From Prevotella sp. UBA4330 (lineage in GTDB: Bacteria > Bacteroidota > Bacteroidia > Bacteroidales > Bacteroidaceae): a DNA stretch of 64,000 nucleotides. The stretch spans positions 124,001 to 188,000 of the forward strand of contig DGTS01000038.1 in assembly GCA_002394385.1 (NCBI GenBank). Reading direction: 5' to 3'. The notes beneath the pieces were generated by a model. It ran no database searches. It saw only the letters and a list, made by a program, of their open reading frames with translations, and had not been told where the DNA came from. Shown one piece after another: positions 15,815 to 24,199 of the stretch. The translations under genes were made by a program, and so were the position numbers. Positions within the stretch are counted from its first letter, which is position 1, and each line of letters opens with the position of its first letter.

Positions 15815-17551
15815 TTATCTTCCGCCGCCACCGCCGCCGCCAGACGAACCGCCGCCACCGCCAAACGAAGACCAACTGCTGTAGCCGCTGTTTGACGCGC
15901 TGGCACGCGACGCTGCACGCTCGATGGCGCTGCTGGTGGAGGTGTAAATGGCATCGCTGAACATATAGATGATGCCGCCCTCCTGTGCTGTGTCAAGGCT
16001 CTTGGTGACGAGCGACAGTTCGGAATATTCGGGCCAAATCTCCTTCATCTGCTTGCGCACGGTGTCGGAAATGCCGAAGAACTCGGCGTAAACCATGTAC
16101 TTGTCCCACAGACGCACCTCCTTGACACCACGCTCGTTCATCAGCGTGAAGTCCTTAAGGAACGACTTCAGACCATAGATTTGGGCTGCATGCTTCTCCA
16201 TATATGCCTTGTCGGACTTCGGCTTCAGCAAGTCCATGAATCCCTTTACATAGGAATAGTTGGACTTCTGCTTGCACCACGTCTTGAACTCATCAGGTTG
16301 CAGCACATGGTCGCTGCCCGACGCTAACGTAAGGAGCCTGAGCAGATGCTGGCACAGACGGGCATCACCCTTCTTACTGAGGTCTATCGCATCTATCGGC
16401 TTGTCTATGCTGAGCATGTCGCGCATCTTTTTCTTGTACTCCTGCTGCACAATGCTGACATCGCCTTGCGATATGAGGCGCAGCAACAGGGCACCAATCA
16501 CCTTCTCGTCGTCCATGCCCCAGAAGTAACTTAACTCATCGACAACCATCTTGTTGCTGACAAGCGACCACTCGGGCATCACGTCGCGCCAGTAGTTTGG
16601 CTTGTTGACGCCCAGCCGCTTACGCTTGAGATAGGTGCGAAGCGGCGAGAGAGAGAATATCCACCACGCGGCAATAATGACCAAGTACATGCATGAGGCA
16701 AGCAAAGTGGTGATTGGTCCCAGCAGGATGTAGAACAGAATGCACACAAGCAACATGACTATGATAAACACCCATTCCCAGAACGTGAGGTCGTCATCAA
16801 CGAAATCGCTGCCGTCGAGGGCGCGTTGCTTGCGGTCGGCCCATGGTTCCGATGCTTTCACTTGTGGCTGGAACACTCCCTTGTCGAACTCAAGCATGAC
16901 GATGATGCGGCCGCCGCTGTCCAGCGGACCATTGGGTGTGGCAACGATGTTGCTGTCGGCATCAAACTCGATGCGTCCCTCATAGCCGAACGCCCAGCGT
17001 CGCGTGTTGGCCTCGGAGAGAAGAATGGAATCGCCAGTGCTGATGACCAACTGCGCGTTGAGCACATCGCAGTCCATATCAACGAAGCAATGGTTGAAAC
17101 CGTCGTGGGTGTCGTATGCCTGAACAAGTCCCGTAAGGACATACCTTACGACGTAAACGTGGCGGCCATAGTCGCCGAAGCCCCAGCATATCTCGGTGCC
17201 ATTGTTGTTCAGTCCGCACTTTCCGGCCTTCTCCTTGCGGCTGGCATCAATGTCCCAGGTGCGGAGAGTCTCGTAGCGTTGCAGTCCTTCGCGGCCGGGG
17301 ATGTAGCCCTCCACCTCGAGTTGGGTTATTCTCATGGCGCCAAGACCGCTGTGTGCAACATACCATTCGGTCTTTGCATCGTCGTCGTTGACATCAATGT
17401 CCCACCGCTCTTCTATTCTCGCGGAGCCGTCTTTCTGCAGAACGGCCTTTATGTCAAGGCGTTCAACCGTGCTTGCCATGCCGTTTACTGCACGAATTGA
17501 CGCTAACAACAATATAAAGAGAAACGTGAGTATTCTGTTACTGATATTCAT
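15815..17551 (-). CDS. DUF2207-family membrane protein, copy 1, Gly-rich tail
   Basis: A 578-aa exported and membrane-anchored protein. It has an N-terminal signal peptide, an extracytoplasmic beta-rich DUF2207 region (about 30-235, EERWDIDVNDDDAKTEWY), two transmembrane helices near 255-305, a cytoplasmic-type region with YFWGMDDEKVIGALLLRLI, and the motif LWDKYMVYAEFFGISDTV near 500. It ends in an SSFGGGGGSSGGGGGGGR tail, typical of DUF2207 proteins. DUF2207 genes often accompany lemA, as here. Function is unknown. Stop-to-start spacing to the caspase-like gene is 20 bp. Confidence 0.82.
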   Translation of the reverse strand: MNISNRILTFLFILLLASIRAVNGMASTVERLDIKAVLQKDGSARIEERWDIDVNDDDAKTEWYVAHSGLGAMRITQLEVEGYIPGREGLQRYETLRTWDIDASRKEKAGKCGLNNNGTEICWGFGDYGRHVYVVRYVLTGLVQAYDTHDGFNHCFVDMDCDVLNAQLVISTGDSILLSEANTRRWAFGYEGRIEFDADSNIVATPNGPLDSGGRIIVMLEFDKGVFQPQVKASEPWADRKQRALDGSDFVDDDLTFWEWVFIIVMLLVCILFYILLGPITTLLASCMYLVIIAAWWIFSLSPLRTYLKRKRLGVNKPNYWRDVMPEWSLVSNKMVVDELSYFWGMDDEKVIGALLLRLISQGDVSIVQQEYKKKMRDMLSIDKPIDAIDLSKKGDARLCQHLLRLLTLASGSDHVLQPDEFKTWCKQKSNYSYVKGFMDLLKPKSDKAYMEKHAAQIYGLKSFLKDFTLMNERGVKEVRLWDKYMVYAEFFGISDTVRKQMKEIWPEYSELSLVTKSLDTAQEGGIIYMFSDAIYTSTSSAIERAASRASASNSGYSSWSSFGGGGGSSGGGGGGGR

Positions 17552-17578
17552 TCTAAAAAAATGTAAGCATTAATAATG

Positions 17579-19117
17579 TCACTTGCCATAACTGAACACA
17601 TCGGGAACGCGGGCGATGCGCCATGCCAGGTCGTTGAACTGCAGGAAGTCGGGATAAGCCTCGCGGAAGTTCTGCGACACCTTGTCGGCGATGCCGAACA
17701 ACTGGGCATAGACCATATACTCGCGCCAGAGGGACAGTTCGCGTGTTTCCCTGCTGCCGATGAGGGTAAACTCGAGCAGGAACTTGCGCAGTCCGTAGAG
17801 TTGTTCAAGGTCTTTATCGGTAATCTTTTGTTGCATTCCTGCCATCTCTATGTCGTGCATCACCTCGCTATGCGGTGAGTCTTTGTCACGCATATACAGT
17901 TCGAGTTCGCGCGTTTGCAGTATCTTGTCAGGACCGGCGGCGGCAACCAGCGTGTTGTAAAGGCTGCGCTCCAACCGCTCGTCGGGGCTGGGTTGCGGCA
18001 GAGACTTCCATTCTAGGAGCCTCAACACTTGCTGCGGCTCGGCTCCATAGACGGGTTCCACCATCTCTGACGATGCCGCACCGCGATTGATGAGCCGCAG
18101 GATGAGGGCACCGAGGATGCCGTCCTGCGGTGGATTAAGATGCGACGTGGTTCTCACCAGTGCCATATTGGCCAGCGCGAGCGAGCCGCCGAGGGGCAGG
18201 TCGCGATACCATTGTGACTTGCTGTGCAGCGACCTGCGCTGCAACCACTTGCGTAGGGGATAGAGAGTGAAGACATATCGGATGCGCGACCACAACTTCT
18301 TGCCACCATAGAGCAGTATGACTACAGCGGCAACAAAACCGAAGAGCGTGCCCCAGGCCAGCAACTTCTCCAGCGAGTCGTACCAGTCGCGAATCTTATA
18401 GTCGCGGTATCCGCTCGCCCACAGCGACTCGTAATAGCCCATGCCAGCCTCCTTCTCAGGGCTGAACAACGGGGGCGTGAACTTGGCAATCACCATCAGA
18501 CTGTCGTCGTTGGTCATAGGCACCATGTCGTTGACAATCTCGTGCGACGATGCAAGTATCTTTCCCTGCTCTATGAGTGCCCTTCCCTTAACACCAACGG
18601 TAGGCACATCGACGATGTCATCCACGAAAATGCCTTTCTCGCGCTTAATGATGAGGTTGATACGATCGGCTTTCGGCTCGGTTGGACGCACCACGGTGAG
18701 AAGCATATTGTTGCAGAGAAATCCTTTCTTAACGAGCGAACGCAGGGTGTAACGCAGCACATAGACGTGCTTCGCCCCTGCAATGGTGGTCCATGAGATG
18801 CGTGCCGCAGAGCCTGTTTGCTTGAGGCAGAACTGTCCCTCGCCAGGTTTTCCGCCGAGAGAGGTGACATCTACGAAAGCGCTGTCGTTCTCGTTGGTCA
18901 TAGTGAGGTCATCGATTGTGGTGCCGTCCCACAGTCCCATCTCGATGCTGAACGGTATCGAGGCGGGGGTCTGCATCCAAACGCGCGTCATAACATCGGC
19001 ATCGCCGTTGTGTTTTAGTGTCATCTCGGTCTCAATGAGTTCCACCTGCGACGCACAATGGGCGCTGACAGAAACCAGCGCAACAAGCAGTGAGAGGATA
19101 AATCGGCCGTATCTCAT
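17579..19117 (-). CDS. DUF2207-like membrane protein, copy 2
   Basis: A 512-aa relative of the neighbouring copies. It has a signal peptide (MRYGRFILSLLVALVSVSAHC), an extracytoplasmic domain to about 265, a transmembrane segment near 268-290 (WGTLFGFVAAVVILLY), then a region with DGILGALILRLINRG and the shared motif LWREYMVYAQLFGIADKV near 462. It lacks the Gly-rich tail of copy 1. Divergence between copies is large, and the relationship rests on domain order and these motifs. Gaps to its neighbours are 8 bp (upstream) and 27 bp (downstream), consistent with one operon. Confidence 0.75.
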   Translation of the reverse strand: MRYGRFILSLLVALVSVSAHCASQVELIETEMTLKHNGDADVMTRVWMQTPASIPFSIEMGLWDGTTIDDLTMTNENDSAFVDVTSLGGKPGEGQFCLKQTGSAARISWTTIAGAKHVYVLRYTLRSLVKKGFLCNNMLLTVVRPTEPKADRINLIIKREKGIFVDDIVDVPTVGVKGRALIEQGKILASSHEIVNDMVPMTNDDSLMVIAKFTPPLFSPEKEAGMGYYESLWASGYRDYKIRDWYDSLEKLLAWGTLFGFVAAVVILLYGGKKLWSRIRYVFTLYPLRKWLQRRSLHSKSQWYRDLPLGGSLALANMALVRTTSHLNPPQDGILGALILRLINRGAASSEMVEPVYGAEPQQVLRLLEWKSLPQPSPDERLERSLYNTLVAAAGPDKILQTRELELYMRDKDSPHSEVMHDIEMAGMQQKITDKDLEQLYGLRKFLLEFTLIGSRETRELSLWREYMVYAQLFGIADKVSQNFREAYPDFLQFNDLAWRIARVPDVFSYGK

Positions 19118-19125
19118 AATCGTAA

Positions 19126-20700
19126 CTAACTAAGAGGTTCGTCGAGGTTTTCGTGAATGACACGCGCAATGGGCAGGAGTCCGAAGGAGCGGATGCCCTG
19201 AATGTTGACACAGGGCGACGCGATGGCTGCCGCACGGGCAACACTCTTCACCATGTCTCGCCTTCTGGAAGACTCTGCAAGCATGAGAGGGACACCACTG
19301 AGTTTGCCTTGGCTGCGCAGAAGAACAAGGACATCGCGCAGCACACGGCTCTCGATGCCGAACAGACAGGCAAAGGCTACATAGTCGCCCCAGAGCCGCG
19401 AGAGGTCGAGTGACGGGTCGGCACCGCGCTTTATGCCCTTGAGGTAGCGGCGGAAGGCTGCTATCTGACGTATCGGCTCCTTCTTCCGCTTGTTAAATTT
19501 CACGTCTTTACGCAACAGGAACATCAGTTCTTCGCTCGACTGCATTGCCTTCTGGTATTTGCGACTGTCGTAGTTGCTGGTGGAAAGGTTGCCGAAAATG
19601 GCCTTCATGGTGCTCCAGGGGGTGAGCGAACCACTATGCTCGTCGGTCTTTGACGTGATGATGTCATACATGTATTGCATCACACGGCGGTCCATGCCGT
19701 CGCCAGTGCCGCCCTGCCATGTGGGCAAGAGCGTCACCTTTCCGTTCTGGTCGGTGCCCAAGGAGAGGTCGCCGTGAGCCACCATGCGCCATATCATGGC
19801 CTTCCATAGTTTGCTGTTCATGCACAAACGCACTGGAGTGATCTGGCGGCGCAGCATCTGCGTCTCCACGAGTCCGCCCATCATGGGCAGGTATTTCGAC
19901 TTCTTGCCGCTGAGGCTGGAGTATTTTATACGGTTGAGAAAGCGTCGGAGGTGCTTCAAGGTGATGACATCCCACAAGAAGAAGATGGCGTTGAAGAATC
20001 CCATTATGACGTATCCGCCAAGTCCGAAGTCAACCTTGAAACAAAGAAAAAAGCCGAACGGCAACACCACCATGGTGAGCATCAGGAGGATGACACCAAT
20101 GCTGAGTGGCTCGTCTTTATCGTATTTATAGAAATGTGATGACGTGAGGTCGTCGGCAGGTGCTTCTTCGGCAGCGCCAACAGCGGTCTGTGCCGTGTCG
20201 CGTTTTGTGTTTTCTGTTGCCGTTTCTGCCTTCGTCGCTGCGGGAACACTCGCCAGGAAGCCTCGGCGCAACGTGCCCTCAATGCGTATCTCGGCATCGT
20301 CGTTCACACCATTGGCTAAAAACCCGACGTAAGTGCCATCGGACATGGTACGGAACGTGGTGCCCGTGAGTCTGAGACGGGCATCGGCAGCACCCGTCTG
20401 TTTGTCGGAATCATAACATGAGACGAGCACCCTAAGTCTCTTCATGCCGCTATGGTCACCACCATGCAGCAACAACATGCTCAACGTGTCGCGCTCGGCA
20501 GTATAGCCTTTCACGCCCTGCAAGTGCCGGGTAGGCTCGCCCTCTTTCTCTTTCTGCCCGTCATAAAGCCTGCTCTCGGTAACATACACGCTGCCGTCAT
20601 CGTTAAGCAGAAGCACCAACGTGCAGTCGTACCGCCGCTGGGCGTGCATTGAGAGCACACCCAGCAACAATATAACGGTTAAAAAGAGAAAACGCCTCAT
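19126..20700 (-). CDS. DUF2207-like membrane protein, copy 3 (most divergent)
   Basis: A 524-aa protein with signal peptide MRRFLFLTVILLLGVLSMHAQ, an extracytoplasmic region containing a low-complexity Ala/Thr/Glu linker (about 150-185), two hydrophobic segments near 195-245, and a C-terminal region with LSRLWGDYVAFACLFGIESRV. That last motif aligns with LW.(E/K)YMVYA.(L/F)FGI.D.V of copies 1 and 2 and is the main support for homology. It is 15 bp downstream of lemA and 8 bp upstream of copy 2. Function is unknown. Its divergence from the others suggests a separate role rather than a recent duplication. Confidence 0.68.
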   Translation of the reverse strand: MRRFLFLTVILLLGVLSMHAQRRYDCTLVLLLNDDGSVYVTESRLYDGQKEKEGEPTRHLQGVKGYTAERDTLSMLLLHGGDHSGMKRLRVLVSCYDSDKQTGAADARLRLTGTTFRTMSDGTYVGFLANGVNDDAEIRIEGTLRRGFLASVPAATKAETATENTKRDTAQTAVGAAEEAPADDLTSSHFYKYDKDEPLSIGVILLMLTMVVLPFGFFLCFKVDFGLGGYVIMGFFNAIFFLWDVITLKHLRRFLNRIKYSSLSGKKSKYLPMMGGLVETQMLRRQITPVRLCMNSKLWKAMIWRMVAHGDLSLGTDQNGKVTLLPTWQGGTGDGMDRRVMQYMYDIITSKTDEHSGSLTPWSTMKAIFGNLSTSNYDSRKYQKAMQSSEELMFLLRKDVKFNKRKKEPIRQIAAFRRYLKGIKRGADPSLDLSRLWGDYVAFACLFGIESRVLRDVLVLLRSQGKLSGVPLMLAESSRRRDMVKSVARAAAIASPCVNIQGIRSFGLLPIARVIHENLDEPLS

Positions 20701-20715
20701 GTCGGGAGAGGCTTC

Positions 20716-21300
20716 TTATGAGAAGAGTTCGGGCATGTTCTGCTTCTTCTCCTCGTCAGTCTCCAGATATTCGCGCTCGCCGAAGTGCAAGAGCGATGCC
20801 ACAAACGACGATGGCCACTGGCGCACGTTGCGGTTGAAGATGGTCACGGTGTCGTTGTAAACCATACGGCTGAGGCGCACGTTCTCCTCGTACTGCTTCA
20901 CACTTTCCTGAGTGTTAACGAAGAGTTCTGATGCCTTCAACTCTGGATAGGCCTCACTGATGACCATGAGGCGGTTCATCACGTCGGCAAGTCCAGCCTG
21001 CTGGTTGCGGATATCCTTCACTGTGGGGTTGCTTCCGCCCACCTGACGGCGCTGCTGAATGGTCTGGATGATTGTCTCACTCTCGTGCTTGGCGTAAGCC
21101 GAAGCGGTCTTTGCCAGTGCGAGCAGTGCGTCCCAACGGCTGTTCAACTGCACCTTGATGCTGCTGAGTGCGTTCTTGCACTTCTCGTCCATGTCAACAA
21201 ACTGTCGCTGCATGTAGAACACATATACTGCAGCGGCAATAACAAGCAGGAAGATGATGCCCATCATCCCCCCTAACAATGTAACAATTACTGAACTCAT
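20716..21300 (-). CDS. lemA: LemA-family membrane protein
   Basis: A 194-aa protein with one N-terminal transmembrane helix (residues about 5-30) followed by a long helical domain with the family segment DALLALAKTASAYAKHESET and, further on, FNRNVRQWPSSFVASLLHF. LemA proteins are widespread and of uncertain function, commonly next to DUF2207 or TPM-domain genes. It is the first gene of the six-gene block and has its own strong promoter (21373-21342). Shared promoter and short gaps suggest that LemA, the DUF2207-like proteins and the caspase-like protein are made together. Confidence 0.92.
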   Translation of the reverse strand: MSSVIVTLLGGMMGIIFLLVIAAAVYVFYMQRQFVDMDEKCKNALSSIKVQLNSRWDALLALAKTASAYAKHESETIIQTIQQRRQVGGSNPTVKDIRNQQAGLADVMNRLMVISEAYPELKASELFVNTQESVKQYEENVRLSRMVYNDTVTIFNRNVRQWPSSFVASLLHFGEREYLETDEEKKQNMPELFS

Positions 21301-21341
21301 ATAGTTTTAAGTTTTAATGTTAAGTCGTTTGATAATCGCCA

Positions 21342-21373
21342 CAAAGATAATAACTTTAATGTTTTCTGCCAAA
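21342..21373 (-). promoter_or_regulatory. Promoter of the lemA/DUF2207/caspase block
   Basis: On the minus strand, TTTGG (21373-21369), 19 bp, TATCTTTG (21349-21342): a full match to the Bacteroidetes -33/-7 consensus. It lies 41 bp before the lemA ATG. No comparable promoter is evident in the short gaps between the following genes. Confidence 0.75.
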
Positions 21374-21400
21374 TTTTGAACATAAAAACATCTCAAATCA

Positions 21401-22024
21401 TTACAGTTTGTCAATCAACTGTTGGAGCCTTTTGAAAAACAGTCCTATGTGATAGCCGTCGATGAAGCGGTGATTGGCAGTGAACGAGATGTTCAGTTTC
21501 CAGCGCCCGTCATGCTCTATGTACCCGCCCCAGTTGACACGTGGTATGGCGTCGTCGGGATTCTCCATGCCAGGATTAGTGATGCATGTGGCATCGAGAG
21601 AGGGAGCACACGAGTAATACACCACGTTACTGATGTCGCCAAGACCGCCAAGAAACGATGTCTGACCAATAATTGCCTTTGACGTCTTCTCTACATATTC
21701 AAGAAGGGTGCCCTCAAAGGGTGCGGTGTAACAATGGAACAACTGCTCGTCGGCACGTTTATGCGTGAAGTTGGTCTCTATTCTGTCGTAACGCACCACC
21801 TTGCCGTCAACAATGCGAAGGTGGAAATTCTCAATGCTGTTCAGTGCCTCACTGGCAAGATATATCAGCGACAGGTAGAAAGAAACGCCGTTACGCCGCT
21901 TATATTCCAAGAGTTTTGTAACATCAACATTTGCTGCCACTACATAGTGAGGCAGACGTTTGCCCGAGTAGAACTCATATATCTCTCGACGGTCCCAGTT
22001 CTCAATATCAATAGTTTTATACAT
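21401..22024 (-). CDS. Chloramphenicol acetyltransferase-like (CATRA) protein
   Basis: A 207-aa trimeric CAT-fold acyltransferase by family. The catalytic His185 is in FTANHRFIDGYHIG, matching the H-x3-DG motif of CAT. It begins MYKTIDIENWDRREIYEFY, like the NW.RRE.F segment of CAT enzymes. Many Bacteroidetes homologues are of unknown substrate, and CAT activity should not be assumed. It lies downstream of two secreted unknowns on the same strand but 146 bp away, with a long imperfect palindrome in between. Confidence 0.88.
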   Translation of the reverse strand: MYKTIDIENWDRREIYEFYSGKRLPHYVVAANVDVTKLLEYKRRNGVSFYLSLIYLASEALNSIENFHLRIVDGKVVRYDRIETNFTHKRADEQLFHCYTAPFEGTLLEYVEKTSKAIIGQTSFLGGLGDISNVVYYSCAPSLDATCITNPGMENPDDAIPRVNWGGYIEHDGRWKLNISFTANHRFIDGYHIGLFFKRLQQLIDKL

Positions 22025-22061
22025 GTGTCTCCTATTCTTCTAATAATATTTATCTATTTTG

Positions 22062-22123
22062 CAGTAGGAGGCGACGTGTCTCGCGTCGCAATCGTTCGTC
22101 ACGTGAGACACCTGACCTCCTGC
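22062..22123. repeat. Imperfect palindrome related to the hairpin at 4826-4890
   Basis: The left part GTAGGAGGCGACGTGTCTCG and the right part ending GACACCTGACCTCCTGC form an imperfect inverted repeat. Its sequence follows the 4826-4890 element (GTAGGAGGTGACGTGTCTCA...) with several substitutions and small gaps. It lies 38 bp upstream of the CAT-like gene, so both copies sit in the leader region of an acetyltransferase-type gene. Confidence 0.75.
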
Positions 22124-22170
22124 TTGGACGCTACAAAGTTATAAAAAATAGGAATAACGACAAAAAATAA

Positions 22171-23229
22171 TTATAAGTTATGCGAGTCATTTTCTTCCGG
22201 TGCCTCATAGATATTCCAATGACGAGAGGTCCATTCTATGAGTTTCATTTCCACATTCTTATCTGAATCCACTCCCATATTTTTTTCTTTATAGCAGAGT
22301 TTGGGCCAACCATTATAAAAAAAGTCATAGTATTCATCTTCTGTAACAGTAAGTTTTTTATCTTTTAATGCGTCTTTTATAACACCATACACTTCATCCT
22401 TTTTCTTATTAAATATGTCAATCATATTGTCATTAAAAATGAGTGCAGCCGAGTTTATTATTGTTTCCACTGCATCCTCTGCAGGCATGGTGGTCACCGA
22501 ATTAACCATTATGGTATAGTCACCCTCCATATCTCCTTCTTCCTCTTGTTCGGTATAGCCCACTTTTGATATAATATGTTGAGGGTATCCATTATTTATA
22601 TAATCTCCTTCTTTTTGACCGATATAATAACTATGGCCATGCACACCGAAAAGCATGGATAATTCATCGTATGCCTCCTTTACCTTGTCCTCAGAGGAAT
22701 AATTCACAAGCATCATGCTTTCAAGCCGCTGGCGAGATACAATAGAATTATTGCTCGGTTTCAAATTATCAAGAACCTGCGGTATCGTTTTCTTCATCAC
22801 ATCACGTATTTCACGCCAATTCTCTATATGCTGCAACTGTCCAAACTCATCCGTTGCAAAAATGCAATGCAAGTCTTTCGTCGCTTCCCATATTTCATCC
22901 ATTACTCTACTCGTTATTGTGTCACCTTCTACATCATGTTCATAACTGATTGGAATATATTCCATGCGGTAGCCTTTGCTTGTAGAGTCGGTCACCACAA
23001 TCATAAATTCTTCAACATGATTGTTTATCAGTGTGGTGTCGTTGCCTTCTATCTTCTGCTTCAAATACTGTTTCCTAAAGGTCATAGTATCATTTTTGCA
23101 GAAATAGCCCACAACACTAATTATTGTATCTGATCCCTGCTCCAAAGCCGTGCTCTGAGCATTAATGCTGCCACAGAAGAATAACAAATGGCTAAAGACA
23201 AGTGCTATGACCAAAATGCACTTTTTCAT
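22171..23229 (-). CDS. Secreted protein of unknown function
   Basis: A 352-aa protein that I do not recognise. It starts MKKCILVIALVFSHLLFFCG with a signal peptide ending near SINAQS. The rest is acidic and soluble-looking, with no transmembrane helix and no obvious catalytic motif. The frame runs 27 codons further upstream, but that part overlaps the preceding gene and has no signal peptide. The A+T content looks higher than in the flanking lemA block and frd operon. It follows the next gene upstream by 26 bp as a probable two-gene unit. Confidence 0.75.
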   Translation of the reverse strand: MKKCILVIALVFSHLLFFCGSINAQSTALEQGSDTIISVVGYFCKNDTMTFRKQYLKQKIEGNDTTLINNHVEEFMIVVTDSTSKGYRMEYIPISYEHDVEGDTITSRVMDEIWEATKDLHCIFATDEFGQLQHIENWREIRDVMKKTIPQVLDNLKPSNNSIVSRQRLESMMLVNYSSEDKVKEAYDELSMLFGVHGHSYYIGQKEGDYINNGYPQHIISKVGYTEQEEEGDMEGDYTIMVNSVTTMPAEDAVETIINSAALIFNDNMIDIFNKKKDEVYGVIKDALKDKKLTVTEDEYYDFFYNGWPKLCYKEKNMGVDSDKNVEMKLIEWTSRHWNIYEAPEENDSHNL

Positions 23230-23255
23230 ATTAAAATAAATAAAACGGTTTTTAT

Positions 23256-24080
23256 TTACAATTCCCTTACTGTTATTTTGTTCTCTGAAAAAGAAAACTT
23301 GAAATAACAATTAAAATATGTGCTTAAAACGGAAAAAAACTCCACACCTGCAGGCATGCCATAAAGCAGGAAATTACAAATGTCTGTTGCCGTAATAAAA
23401 GGATTATCACGCAAGTGTGAATGAACAACCTCTAAAGCGGGTTCTCCTTTATCTGTTGTAACGGGTAATGGAAGGAATGACTTGTGATGTCTTCTGAATT
23501 TTACAATTTCATTGGTCTCGTTAAAATCAAAGGAATAATCATTGCCAAAAGGTATCACGCCCGACTTTGTAACTCCCTGAAGCGCATATAATCGGTCGCA
23601 CCCATCTATGTGTAACAAGTTCCAGTTTAGGTTCCCCTCCTCAGCAGGAATCACATTTATACTATCTCCATATTGGTTGACTGCTATGCCCATTTTAATT
23701 GTTTTATCTAACAATTGTTCTCTCTCCTTGTCTGTCAATGGACGAACAGAATCAATAATCTCTTCAGTGCCCAACTCCACATTCACTCGATATTCGAAAA
23801 TGCACTTGCCCAATTCTTTATTTGCGAATAAAGCCGAGCAAACACTATCGTTCAATGAACATACTAATGAACCACCAATCTCTTCAATACTATGTTGTCT
23901 TGAAAAGAACAAATCGGTCAGTCTCCAACTCATAATCTCTGAAAGATACAGTTGTTCTCCTTCTTTAACAATACTGTCATTTATCTGCATCAGTCTTTCT
24001 TCTGACGGCAGTTTATTCTCTTGAGCATATACACCTCCAGAAAGGATCAAGAAGACAATTATTAGAAATGTATTATTCAT
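23256..24080 (-). CDS. Secreted protein of unknown function, first of a pair
   Basis: A 274-aa protein with signal peptide MNNTFLIIVFLILSGGVYAQ. An upstream ATG at 24125 would add 15 residues, but the signal peptide favours this start. It has no family I recognise and no clear motif. It lies between the frd terminator (24144-24186) and the other secreted unknown, both on this strand. The pair looks AT-rich next to its neighbours, which may mean recent acquisition; that is a visual impression only. Confidence 0.72.
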   Translation of the reverse strand: MNNTFLIIVFLILSGGVYAQENKLPSEERLMQINDSIVKEGEQLYLSEIMSWRLTDLFFSRQHSIEEIGGSLVCSLNDSVCSALFANKELGKCIFEYRVNVELGTEEIIDSVRPLTDKEREQLLDKTIKMGIAVNQYGDSINVIPAEEGNLNWNLLHIDGCDRLYALQGVTKSGVIPFGNDYSFDFNETNEIVKFRRHHKSFLPLPVTTDKGEPALEVVHSHLRDNPFITATDICNFLLYGMPAGVEFFSVLSTYFNCYFKFSFSENKITVREL

Positions 24081-24143
24081 TTGTGTGATAAAGGTTGTAT
24101 TTATTAGTTTATAGTTGATAATCATTTGTTGTTATTACATCAA

Positions 24144-24186
24144 AAGTCAGGTTTCCTCCCTTATTTATAGGAAGAAAACCTGACTT
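24144..24186 (-). terminator. Rho-independent terminator of the frd operon
   Basis: An 11-bp perfect stem (AAGTCAGGTTT at 24144-24154 with AAACCTGACTT at 24176-24186) plus an inner CCT/AGG extension. Read on the minus strand it ends in TTTT. It lies 14 bp after the frdB stop. Confidence 0.8.
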
Positions 24187-24199
24187 ACTTTGGAAATTA

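Noticed and set aside
15795..15875. Upstream extension of the caspase-like gene, rich in Arg and Trp
   Set aside because: It overlaps the Gly-rich 3' end of the DUF2207-like gene and would bury the signal peptide; the ATG at 15794 is preferred.
21401..22024. Chloramphenicol resistance gene
   Set aside because: The catalytic His motif is present, but many chromosomal CAT-like proteins of Bacteroidetes have no known resistance role and no mobile context is seen here.
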